The notes below the pieces were generated by a model, which was not told the origin of the DNA, searched no databases, and was given only the letters and a program-made list of their open reading frames with translations. This document shows positions 6,963-14,506 of a stretch of DNA of 28,048 bases, one piece after another. Numbering within the stretch: position 1 is the first letter of the stretch; each line of letters opens with the position of its first letter. The stretch comes from CAIOZW01 sp049317725 (GTDB taxonomy: Bacteria; Acidobacteriota; Blastocatellia; RBC074): NCBI GenBank assembly GCA_049317725.1, contig JBMOHS010000030.1:1-28048 (forward strand), read 5' to 3'. The position numbers and the translations under genes were made by a program.

Positions 6963-9900
6963 CTACCGCAGCGTCGAGAGGTCGACGACACGTGAGCTCT
7001 TCGCGCCTGCGGCGATCCAGGCCGCCGCCGTCTCGGTGAGGGTTCCCCACTTGACGACCGCTTCCTTGCCGGTCGTCGCGGCCCAGGCCTCGATCTTGTC
7101 GATGCCATCGGATGTTCCAACGACAACGAGTGTATCAGGGTGGACCATGACGGTGGTGCTGTAGACAGGGGGCAGCCCGGTCAGCGACTTCAGCTTGTCG
7201 ATGATCGAGGTGGCCCCGGTGAGGGTGCGCGGTCCGCCGCCGACCGAGATGAGATTTCCCGCCGGATCGTGAGTTGTATACTCGCTGCCACTCTTGGGTC
7301 TCCAGACGCCATAGCTGGTATCATCGGCCCCCTCTGAGTGTCCGGGACGCTGAGTCGTACCATAGAGGATCTCCGCTTGCCAAGTCGCTCCGTTGCTGCC
7401 TTTGACCGGGCTGCGCAGCGCGTCAATCTCGGTGACGATATTGCCCGAGGAGACCTTGTTCGGATGGCCACCCAGGCGGGTAATCTGCGCCGCACAGTTT
7501 GCCCGATCGGCAAAATTGTGGGCGTGGATGTCCATCTCGACACCCATTGCTTCGAGCTTGGCAATCACCTCTGCGGCTCGGGGCTCACCCGTCAGCCAGC
7601 CGATATCCGCGCCAACCGACCACTTCATCCCAGTCGTCTGTTGACCGACCTTGCCGGCCTTTGTCGCCCGCTCGAAGAAGGCAAGGAGCGCATCGACCTT
7701 CGGCCAGCGCAGCCGGTTCGACTCGATATGCATCGTTCCCGAGATGTGGACTTTGGAGCTGCTCGACACGACGGGGGCTGGAGTTGGCGTGATCGACGGA
7801 TTGAGCATCTGCCAGACCCCGGGCAGCCCGACCGAAGTCAGCCGGGACCGCTGGGAGGCGACATAGCCCACCGTTGACTCATAGTGCTGCCAGACAGCTT
7901 GCTGCTCGGCATCGCTCAACAGCGCCGACTTCTTGGACGTATTGAAGGGAGGTCGGCGCGAGCTGTTGACGTAGACCGTCACCCAAGCCGAATCGACGGC
8001 GAAGAAATCGTTGTCGTGCATCTTGATGCCGACGAAGTAGGGAGCTTTCGCGCCCGCCGCCTGACGGGCCTGTGTGATGCCGTTCTCGACCACGGTCCGC
8101 ACCTCCTGCCCGACCGTCTGGAAGAGGAGGAGGTCGTAGTGTTCTGGTCGCACATAGGTCCCGTCCTGCTTGTCTCCCAGGTTGGAGGCCGTTCCGTGAA
8201 TGACCCGGAATCGTGCCCCGAGAGCCTTGAAGACCAGTGCTGCCTGCTGGGCCAGACCGCCATCCGCCTGCGCCGTTGCCGCCCACGGGGCAATGCCCAG
8301 CACCTCCTTCAGCTTCTGGTAGCCGCCACTGGCGGCGGTCGGGAGCCCGGTAACGAGATCGAGGCCGTGTGTCTCGTAGTTCATGATGGTGCTGTACTGC
8401 TCTGCTGTTGATTTCGTACCCAGTCCAGCCCAATCAAATTTGGTGTAGTACGGCTTGGGTGGGCGGACGTGGTAGGAGACCGACACCACCGGTGACGTCT
8501 TCAGTCGTTGCACCAGGGCAGGTGAGAGCTGTTCGAAGAGGTCGATCATCGTTGTCGTCAAGTAGAGATCGACTGGGATCGCGTGCTTCTCGTGGATGTC
8601 GAGAATCCGATTGACGGTCGCGATGCTCTTCTCCGGATAGGAGAAGTCCTGGACATTGATCGAGAAGATGCTGTAATCCGAGATCGTTGGCGAAACGGGT
8701 ACCAGTCCTGACTGCGTCAGGCTGATGGTCAGTGCGGCCATCCCATTTCCGGTCAGGGTGATCGAGGCAGTCCGGCTCGATGACTGGCTGTTGGCCAGAC
8801 AGGTGACCGTGATGGTTCCGTTGCCTGAACCCGACGCAGGGCTGAGGCTGACAAAGTCGGAGTTCTCACTGGCGTTCCAGGTTGTATTGGAGGTGATCGT
8901 CAGCGACTGTGCCCCACCGGTCGCACCAACCGTCAGGGTGGAGGTTGAGGCAGTGAGGGTCGGTACCAGCTTCCGCTGCGCGATACTGACCGTGCGGGTC
9001 AGGTTCCCACTGCTGATCGTGATCGAACCGCTGCGATCTTGCAGGCTCTGGCTGGCCGTAACCGTCACGGTGACCCCGTCGTTCCCGCTGCCAGCGCTTT
9101 TGCTCAGGCTCAGCCAGTCGAGGGACTCCTCGATGGTCCAGGCTCCATTGCTCTCAATGGTCAGCGGACTGCTGCCCGCCGCCGACTCGAACGAGAGGCT
9201 CGCCGGGCTGACCGTCAACGTTGGCAGACTTGCTGGGGCTTGACGCTGGGTGTAGTAGATCTTGTCGGACGATCCTCCCTCCACCGCCAGATTGTAGGTC
9301 GCGTGCAGGATGCCATTTCCCCCCACCTTGAAGTTGTGAAACGCAACCTCGCTGGTCAGATGATCGGTCACGAACTCCTCTGTGCCAATCGTTGGAGTGC
9401 CGGTATTCCGGATGTAGACGGCTTTGAGGTCCGCTTGGTTGGTTCCTTCGACCTTGCCGAAATCGGTCTCGTCCTTCCACGCGCACCAGACGTAGTTGTT
9501 GGTGTAGTCGTAGGCCGTCTTGACCAGATGGCTCCGGACGTTGTTGGTCGACAACTGGATAGGGGGCTTCCAAGTCGCGCCTCCATCGAGCGAGTGCTCG
9601 TAGACGATGTTGGCGTTGAGATCCGGGAAGGTGTTGTTGTGGTAGACGTGGTAGAAGACGTGGAAGACTCCGTTGCGATCGACGACCACATTCGGATCCC
9701 ACTGATCGTCGTCGGCGTCATTGCGTCCACTTCCGCGCAGCGTGAAGACCGCCCCCCAGCTCGCACCGCCATCGCGGCTGATGCGCCCTTTGACATCCCA
9801 GTTCCAGCCGTTCGGTGAGCAGGCCGAAGGATTGGTCGAGGAGCAGCCATTGACGTTCTCGCGCCACGCAATCATCAAGTTCTCACCGGCTGTTCCGCCG

Positions 9901-12026
9901 AAGTCCGCCACTGGAAACGCCGCGTGTGAGCTGTTCCCGGTCGAGAGCTGCGTCGACCGGAACGTCAGGCCCCCATCGGTCGATCGCGCGTACCAGCAGG
10001 TCGCCTTGAGACCCGTGCTGTAACTCTGGTGGTCCCCCTGCTGCCACATCACGTGAATTCGGCCTTTCCGATCGACGGTCACTTGGGAGAAACCGATCCG
10101 GTCCGATTCGGTTCTCCCGAGCGTGTTGATCGTCGTCCCCGTCCACCGGCTTCCATTGAATTTCGCAAAACCGAGGGAGAATTGGCTCGATCTCCAGACG
10201 ATGTAAAGGTTGTCGGACTGGTCGATGTCGGCCGAGATCGAGGATTGAGCCCCGCTGGCCGCCGCAGGGTAGAGCAGCCCGGGAGAACTCCAAGTCAGGC
10301 CATTGTTGGATGATTGGGCCCAGTTGTTGGCCGATCCTTGGCGGTAGAAGACGATCACCGTTCCATCTCTTTTGACCACCGTGTTGTTGGCGACGGCCCC
10401 CTGCAGGTTGCTCGACGTCGACGAGACCATCACCCGCGGGCTTGGGAGCCAATTGGGATCGATCCCGTGGGAGTCTGTGCTGGCGCTGACCAGACCGAGG
10501 TCCACCTCATCGGTCGTCGTCAAGGTCGGTGAAAGTGAGGGCTCGCTCTCCTCCTCGGACTCCCCCATCGCCGCGCGACTGGCCAATCGAGCCCGATCGG
10601 CCATTTCGTAGACCGCAGCGGCCCAGTAGGTGCTCTCGACGTTGTCAGGATAGGTGTAGGTCGCGCGGGCCGTCCAATCGGCGGGGCTCGTGTTGGGCGG
10701 ATTGTCAGGCAGATCGCGACGCGTCGAGAGCTTCGAATCGACCTGGAGGGCTGTTTGGCGACCGGGATTGATTCGCACCCACGTCCCGAGGTTGCGCAGG
10801 TTCTCGAAGGCCAGGCGGACGTGCGCATTCTCGGTCATCGTCGTCTGGACGTGATCGGTGAAGCCGGTCAGGACCATCGCCTCCAGTTCGGGCACTTGGC
10901 TCACCGCCTGACCATAGAGCCGAACGGCTTCGCGCAAATCCCAGTAGGTGTTCGCCTCCTCCGTCGTCGCGATCGTCGCCGGCCAACTTCGGACCGAGCC
11001 GCTCCGCGCCAGGGCAGCCGTCGCTTGACGGGAGTAGTACTGCTTCCCGGTGGCACTGCCGTAGGCACCGAGGGCCCGATCCTCGACCGTCGAGATCTGA
11101 CCATCTCCGTTGAGATCGGGCGTCTGACAGCCAGGTCGCGCTGGATCGGCCACCGTGGTGTACTGGCCATCCCCATTCCCATCGAAGAAGACCGGAACGG
11201 AGGGGTTGCTGGGGCTGTAGCGGATGCGGCTGTAGTCGATGGCCAATTCGGTCAGGCTGTTCCCCTCGGGCCGATACCACGGATTGCCGCTCGACAGGCT
11301 CTCCCGACGATTGTTGCTGCAGGAGAGGCGCGTCGGCCCCGCATCGACCGTCGCCACTTGGCTCAACACCGGCGACTCCCACTGGATGAGGTAGCGGACG
11401 TATGGGGCCAACTCCACCCCGTGACGCGCCAGGACGGCCACGACCATGTTGCCACCGTTTGACGAACCGAAGAGCCCGATGTTGCGGGTCTGCACCGGCA
11501 CGGGCACCACCTCGCCGATCCGGCGCCCGTTGCGGTCGGCCAGCTGACCAGCCGCGTAGAGGATGACGTCGCGCATTGCGGCGATGCTGCTCTCCCCACG
11601 GTAGTCGTAACTGCCGGCACTTGCCCGTTGTGTCGCGGCGTCCCGCCCACCCGGGTAGAGGAACGAGATCCGGATCGCACCACTCGCCCGCGGAACCGGT
11701 GCCTCGAGTGAACCTGGGTTGTCTGCTCCCGGTGCGAGGATGACTACCGGCGCACCTTCGGAATGGCGCATCCCGGATCGGTTCGCTGGCGAAAAGATGC
11801 GCAGCGCCAATGTCCCTCCGCGGCTGCCGGTGCTCTCCGATGGCAGATCGATATCGACGCTGACGCTACTCTGCGGGGCCTGCGCTTGTACCCCACTCCC
11901 GGCCAGCCAGTTCAACCGATCCTTTCCCGCTTGCAAGAGCACCAGGAGCACTGCCGTCATTATTGCGCCAGTCCGCAGCCTCTTCCATATTCGTTCGATT
12001 CGGTGGTCTCTGTTCGAGGGTCGCAT
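6963..12026 (-). CDS. giant secreted multidomain protein: hydrolase-like, Asp-box, BACON x2, deacetylase-like x2
   Basis: 1687 residues. A membrane or signal segment at about 20-34, followed by VQAQA near 46-50, points to export. An alpha/beta-hydrolase-like domain spans about 90-400, with nucleophile motif G-S-S-N-G (187-191, Ser189) and a possible catalytic His392. Two calcium-loop motifs, DGNGDGQYTTVAD (282-294) and DLNGDGQISTVED (304-316), lie inside it. An Asp-box propeller resembling exo-sialidases spans about 530-930 and has four boxes, for example SLDGGATW. Two BACON domains follow (about 937-1017 and 1022-1107). Two regions resembling polysaccharide deacetylases (about 1115-1345 and 1425-1635) end it; the second holds the H-A-H motif 1501-1503. 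ATG at 12026 has AGGGAGAA six bases upstream. The domains are read by eye; BACON and Asp-box calls are firm, the deacetylase calls tentative. A role in extracellular glycan or polymer breakdown is inferred. Confidence 0.85.
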   Translation of the reverse strand: MRPSNRDHRIERIWKRLRTGAIMTAVLLVLLQAGKDRLNWLAGSGVQAQAPQSSVSVDIDLPSESTGSRGGTLALRIFSPANRSGMRHSEGAPVVILAPGADNPGSLEAPVPRASGAIRISFLYPGGRDAATQRASAGSYDYRGESSIAAMRDVILYAAGQLADRNGRRIGEVVPVPVQTRNIGLFGSSNGGNMVVAVLARHGVELAPYVRYLIQWESPVLSQVATVDAGPTRLSCSNNRRESLSSGNPWYRPEGNSLTELAIDYSRIRYSPSNPSVPVFFDGNGDGQYTTVADPARPGCQTPDLNGDGQISTVEDRALGAYGSATGKQYYSRQATAALARSGSVRSWPATIATTEEANTYWDLREAVRLYGQAVSQVPELEAMVLTGFTDHVQTTMTENAHVRLAFENLRNLGTWVRINPGRQTALQVDSKLSTRRDLPDNPPNTSPADWTARATYTYPDNVESTYWAAAVYEMADRARLASRAAMGESEEESEPSLSPTLTTTDEVDLGLVSASTDSHGIDPNWLPSPRVMVSSTSSNLQGAVANNTVVKRDGTVIVFYRQGSANNWAQSSNNGLTWSSPGLLYPAAASGAQSSISADIDQSDNLYIVWRSSQFSLGFAKFNGSRWTGTTINTLGRTESDRIGFSQVTVDRKGRIHVMWQQGDHQSYSTGLKATCWYARSTDGGLTFRSTQLSTGNSSHAAFPVADFGGTAGENLMIAWRENVNGCSSTNPSACSPNGWNWDVKGRISRDGGASWGAVFTLRGSGRNDADDDQWDPNVVVDRNGVFHVFYHVYHNNTFPDLNANIVYEHSLDGGATWKPPIQLSTNNVRSHLVKTAYDYTNNYVWCAWKDETDFGKVEGTNQADLKAVYIRNTGTPTIGTEEFVTDHLTSEVAFHNFKVGGNGILHATYNLAVEGGSSDKIYYTQRQAPASLPTLTVSPASLSFESAAGSSPLTIESNGAWTIEESLDWLSLSKSAGSGNDGVTVTVTASQSLQDRSGSITISSGNLTRTVSIAQRKLVPTLTASTSTLTVGATGGAQSLTITSNTTWNASENSDFVSLSPASGSGNGTITVTCLANSQSSSRTASITLTGNGMAALTISLTQSGLVPVSPTISDYSIFSINVQDFSYPEKSIATVNRILDIHEKHAIPVDLYLTTTMIDLFEQLSPALVQRLKTSPVVSVSYHVRPPKPYYTKFDWAGLGTKSTAEQYSTIMNYETHGLDLVTGLPTAASGGYQKLKEVLGIAPWAATAQADGGLAQQAALVFKALGARFRVIHGTASNLGDKQDGTYVRPEHYDLLLFQTVGQEVRTVVENGITQARQAAGAKAPYFVGIKMHDNDFFAVDSAWVTVYVNSSRRPPFNTSKKSALLSDAEQQAVWQHYESTVGYVASQRSRLTSVGLPGVWQMLNPSITPTPAPVVSSSSKVHISGTMHIESNRLRWPKVDALLAFFERATKAGKVGQQTTGMKWSVGADIGWLTGEPRAAEVIAKLEAMGVEMDIHAHNFADRANCAAQITRLGGHPNKVSSGNIVTEIDALRSPVKGSNGATWQAEILYGTTQRPGHSEGADDTSYGVWRPKSGSEYTTHDPAGNLISVGGGPRTLTGATSIIDKLKSLTGLPPVYSTTVMVHPDTLVVVGTSDGIDKIEAWAATTGKEAVVKWGTLTETAAAWIAAGAKSSRVVDLSTLR

Positions 12027-12079
12027 GTCTTCTCCCTATCCATTGGGTTTTTCGGTTGTGGTGTGACCATTCCGTGAGA

Positions 12080-12110
12080 GTCCGACCCTCCCACCGAGGG
12101 GCAGGCGGAC
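12080..12110 (-). promoter_or_regulatory. bulged hairpin in the leader of the large secreted protein gene
   Basis: An outer 5-bp stem (GTCCG 12080-12084 with CGGAC 12106-12110) encloses an inner 5-bp stem (CCCTC 12086-12090 with GAGGG 12096-12100). It lies 54 bases upstream of the ATG. I found no clear -35/-10 pair in 12027-12291. A 13-base palindrome lies further up at 12165-12177 (GTTACT-C-AGTAAC) and could be an operator. Both are weak calls. Confidence 0.25.
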
Positions 12111-12291
12111 CTTCACTGAGGAAAGTCAGATTGAGTTTGGGGTACTGCTTGGGTGTTGCGGTTGGTTACTCAGTAACGTGCACGAGCAACAGCCGCCAAG
12201 GCGTCAGTGGACAGAGGTCTCCCGACAACTCCGCGAGGAGTTCTTGAGAGAGTCTGGGAATGAGGGGAATCAAAGGTCCAACGCGGGAAGA

Positions 12292-13458
12292 TCAGCCGTA
12301 GACCTTCTGTTCGCGTCCGCGGGCCGTCACGGTGGCCAGTTCAGAGAGATGGCCGTGTTGGACAAGCACCGCGTCATCGAAGTTGTTGACGGTGGGACAG
12401 ACGTGCCGCGGCAGCAGGTAGAGCAGCTCACCGACGAGAGGTGCCGCACCCTCGGCGGGAACTTCGATCGGGAGGTGTTCTTCGCTTGGCTTGCGTGGTT
12501 GCCAATCGGGATGGCCCATGACGACACAGGTCGGCACGCCAGCATCGGCGGAGACGGCCTTGTGACCGGCGTCGCAAGTGTAGATCGTGGAGCTGGGGTG
12601 GCTGACAATCGTTGTCAGCACCAGTGCGGCCGGTTGGAAGCCGTAGGAGCGAGGAAGTTGAGCCAGGCTGGTGCAGTCGGAGTAGACGATCGTGCCCGGG
12701 GAGACACGATGGCGAAAGCTGGCCTCGCGAAATGCCCCATAGGAGAGCGCGCAGGGCAGTGAGGGGGTTCCGGCGGTGATGACCTCGGGCAGGGTAAAGC
12801 CCTCGCTCTCCAACCGCTCGACAATTCGCATCAACTGGTCATACCCGGCGTGGGCCACCGCCTCCCGCGCGGACAACTCAAGCCCACCGGTGTGGCCGTC
12901 ATAGTAGTGCAGCCCTCCGAGGTTCAATCCCAGCTCGATGATCTGTTGGGCCAGCGAGACAATCTCGTCGATCAACGTCTGGTCAATCCCGGTCCGGTTC
13001 ATGCCGGGATTGATATCGATGAAGAGGTCGATGTCACTGCCGCGCCAAGTTTCGACCTGCACTGGATTTTCGACGAGCACCGAGAAGTGGATCGCCGGAT
13101 AATCCTGGATGATCTCGCGAACCCGTCGCGCATTGGGACCAATCACCGGATAGGCGACGAGAAGATCGGTGGCCCCTGCCTGACAGGCCGTGACCAGTTC
13201 GAGCGTCGTCGCGCACTTGAAGTGGGTGACCCCTCGCTCGACGAGACGCCGCATGACAAACTCCAGCTTCGTGGTCTTGATGTGTGGGCGCCAGCGCTCG
13301 ACGTGCCCGTCCAGTACCCGGATCATCGCCTCAATGTTGGCCTCGACCCGCTCAGGATAGATCAACAGGGCCGGCGTCATCAGTTGGGTTGCCTCCGGAA
13401 AGCGGTAGTCGGCGTCGGAGGCGAAGAGGTCGTGTGTCTGTGTCAGGTCGATAGCCAT
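12292..13458 (-). CDS. PLP-dependent D-amino-acid lyase, DSD1 / D-threonine aldolase family
   Basis: Fold-type III (alanine-racemase-like) PLP enzyme. Members split D-threonine to glycine and acetaldehyde, or dehydrate D-serine to pyruvate, using PLP plus a metal ion. With the start at ATG 13458 the protein has 388 residues. The PLP lysine is Lys61 in RPHIKTTK. CDAGHKAVSADAG (295-307) is the conserved C-terminal strand, and HVCP (352-355) provides the metal-ligand pair His352/Cys354. A His-x-Cys pair is the pattern of eukaryotic-type D-serine dehydratase, whereas D-threonine aldolases have His-x-Asp. An upstream GTG at 13518 would add 20 residues, but it has no ribosome site and the family N-terminus fits the ATG (GAGAGAAA upstream). 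The gene stands alone. Substrate preference (D-Ser, D-Thr or a beta-hydroxy-D-amino acid) is open. Confidence 0.88.
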   Translation of the reverse strand: MAIDLTQTHDLFASDADYRFPEATQLMTPALLIYPERVEANIEAMIRVLDGHVERWRPHIKTTKLEFVMRRLVERGVTHFKCATTLELVTACQAGATDLLVAYPVIGPNARRVREIIQDYPAIHFSVLVENPVQVETWRGSDIDLFIDINPGMNRTGIDQTLIDEIVSLAQQIIELGLNLGGLHYYDGHTGGLELSAREAVAHAGYDQLMRIVERLESEGFTLPEVITAGTPSLPCALSYGAFREASFRHRVSPGTIVYSDCTSLAQLPRSYGFQPAALVLTTIVSHPSSTIYTCDAGHKAVSADAGVPTCVVMGHPDWQPRKPSEEHLPIEVPAEGAAPLVGELLYLLPRHVCPTVNNFDDAVLVQHGHLSELATVTARGREQKVYG

Positions 13459-13490
13459 GGCGTTTCTCTCGGGCAATTCTCTCGTGTCTT

Positions 13491-13506
13491 GGTTCAGCTC
13501 TGAACC
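13491..13506. promoter_or_regulatory. 16-base palindrome in front of the DSD1-like gene
   Basis: GGTTCAG and CTGAACC (13491-13497 and 13500-13506) flank a 2-base centre. The palindrome lies 33 bases upstream of the chosen ATG. It could be an operator for a substrate-responsive regulator or a leader hairpin. No regulator gene is adjacent. Confidence 0.3.
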
Positions 13507-13743
13507 CAATCTCCTCACGATCAGACAATCAAACAGAGGAGAGTGGTTCGGTACGCCGACATCCTACCGCTCTTTTCACGCTTTGAGTAGTCATCGGCCG
13601 TCAAGTCCAGATTCAGGTGGCCCGGTCAAGGGACTCTAGATACCCCAAAGACTCAGCGGATGGCAAGGTGGAGGGAGGTGGGGGCAGGTCCCCCCTCCGC
13701 CTCGCATGGTGCCCCGCAGGTTCAGCCTGAAGGGCAGGCCATT

Positions 13744-14253
13744 TCACCGTCGTCCACCCCCAGGGCCGCCCCCGACCCCTCCGCGAACGTCCTGCAAGCT
13801 GACAAGATGGAGGACGCGGTCGGTTCCGTACTTGGTGATCAGCGGGTCGTACTGGCCACCGCTCTTGAGGACTGCAATCGAACCGATGCTCAATTGGGCG
13901 GTCGCTTGCAGTCGGGCGTCGAGCAACTGCGCCCCACGTGTGGTGAGAATCGTGGCTTGGACTTGGGCGGCGGCGAGATCCCCCGCCAGAATCGCCGCGT
14001 CATACGCTTCCCGAGCGGCCTCGATCACCTCATCCGACTCCTCCGGGAGGGCTGTCTTGTAGGCGTTGATCAACGTCGTCAGGGCTGCTTCTTGGGCGGG
14101 GGAAAGTGTCGGTGCAGCGGCTTGTGAGATCGCCCGCTTGAGCGGTGCGAGGGGATCCTGCGGTCTTCCCTGCGCGAAGACCCCCGCCGTGCTGATCACG
14201 AGCATCCCCAGTGCAACCACGATTCGCTGTGTCCAATTCGTGCAATACGTCAT
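13744..14253 (-). CDS. small secreted protein with helical body and Gly-rich tail
   Basis: 169 residues from the ATG at 14253, which has GGGAGAAGA about 5 bases upstream; the longer frame to 14364 lacks a ribosome site. A Sec signal peptide is clear (hydrophobic 11-25, cleavage after V-F-A at 25-27). The mature part is mostly helical and alanine-rich. The segment TLSPAQEAALTTLI (49-62) resembles the LTxxQ motif of Spy/CpxP-type periplasmic chaperones. The tail is glycine-rich (157-169). I would not name it beyond a possible Spy/CpxP-like or envelope stress protein. A sigma-54-like promoter lies upstream at 14377-14392, and the neighbouring operon encodes an NtrC-type activator, so this may be that system's target. 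Confidence 0.75.
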   Translation of the reverse strand: MTYCTNWTQRIVVALGMLVISTAGVFAQGRPQDPLAPLKRAISQAAAPTLSPAQEAALTTLINAYKTALPEESDEVIEAAREAYDAAILAGDLAAAQVQATILTTRGAQLLDARLQATAQLSIGSIAVLKSGGQYDPLITKYGTDRVLHLVSLQDVRGGVGGGPGGGRR

Positions 14254-14376
14254 GAATTCTTCTCCCTCTCTTATTCTGTTGGTGCTGGTTCTTCTTGCTG
14301 CGGTCGTGGTGGAGGCCAGGCTTCTGTTCTCCATCGTGCCCCGCAGCCAGCTCTCTGGGGGCACGCTCTTGAGGTA

Positions 14377-14392
14377 TACAAGGGGCGTGCCA
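14377..14392 (-). promoter_or_regulatory. candidate sigma-54 (-24/-12) promoter
   Basis: On the minus strand TGGCACG (14392-14386), a 4-base spacer and TTGTA (14381-14377) match the sigma-54 consensus TGGCACG-N4-TTGCW at every defined position except the C of the -12 GC. The expected transcript would start near 14366, about 113 bases before the ATG of the small secreted protein. The missing C lowers confidence. The adjacent sigma-54 activator gene raises it. Confidence 0.45.
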
Positions 14393-14397
14393 GAGCA

Positions 14398-14457
14398 GAA
14401 CTGTCTGAAGGTCGGAGGCTAAATGTATGTTTATCAATGGGTTGTGGAACTGGTCTG
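14398..14457. repeat. direct repeat GAACTG(G)TCTG, possible activator sites
   Basis: GAACTGTCTG (14398-14407) recurs as GAACTGGTCTG (14447-14457), 49 bases apart. The copies lie about 35 and 85 bases upstream of the predicted sigma-54 start site. They are candidate binding sites for the Fis-type domain of the regulator at 17032-18432. The far copy is at a plausible enhancer distance; the near one abuts the -24 box. Confidence 0.25.
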
Positions 14458-14506
14458 AGGGCGGTCGTTTTCCATGTGACATTTCCCAACACGATGGCAG
14501 GAGAGA

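Noticed and set aside
13680..13694. GGGGG/CCCCC hairpin downstream of the small secreted protein gene
   Set aside because: It is a homopolymer stem with no T run on the minus strand and is likely chance in GC-rich DNA.
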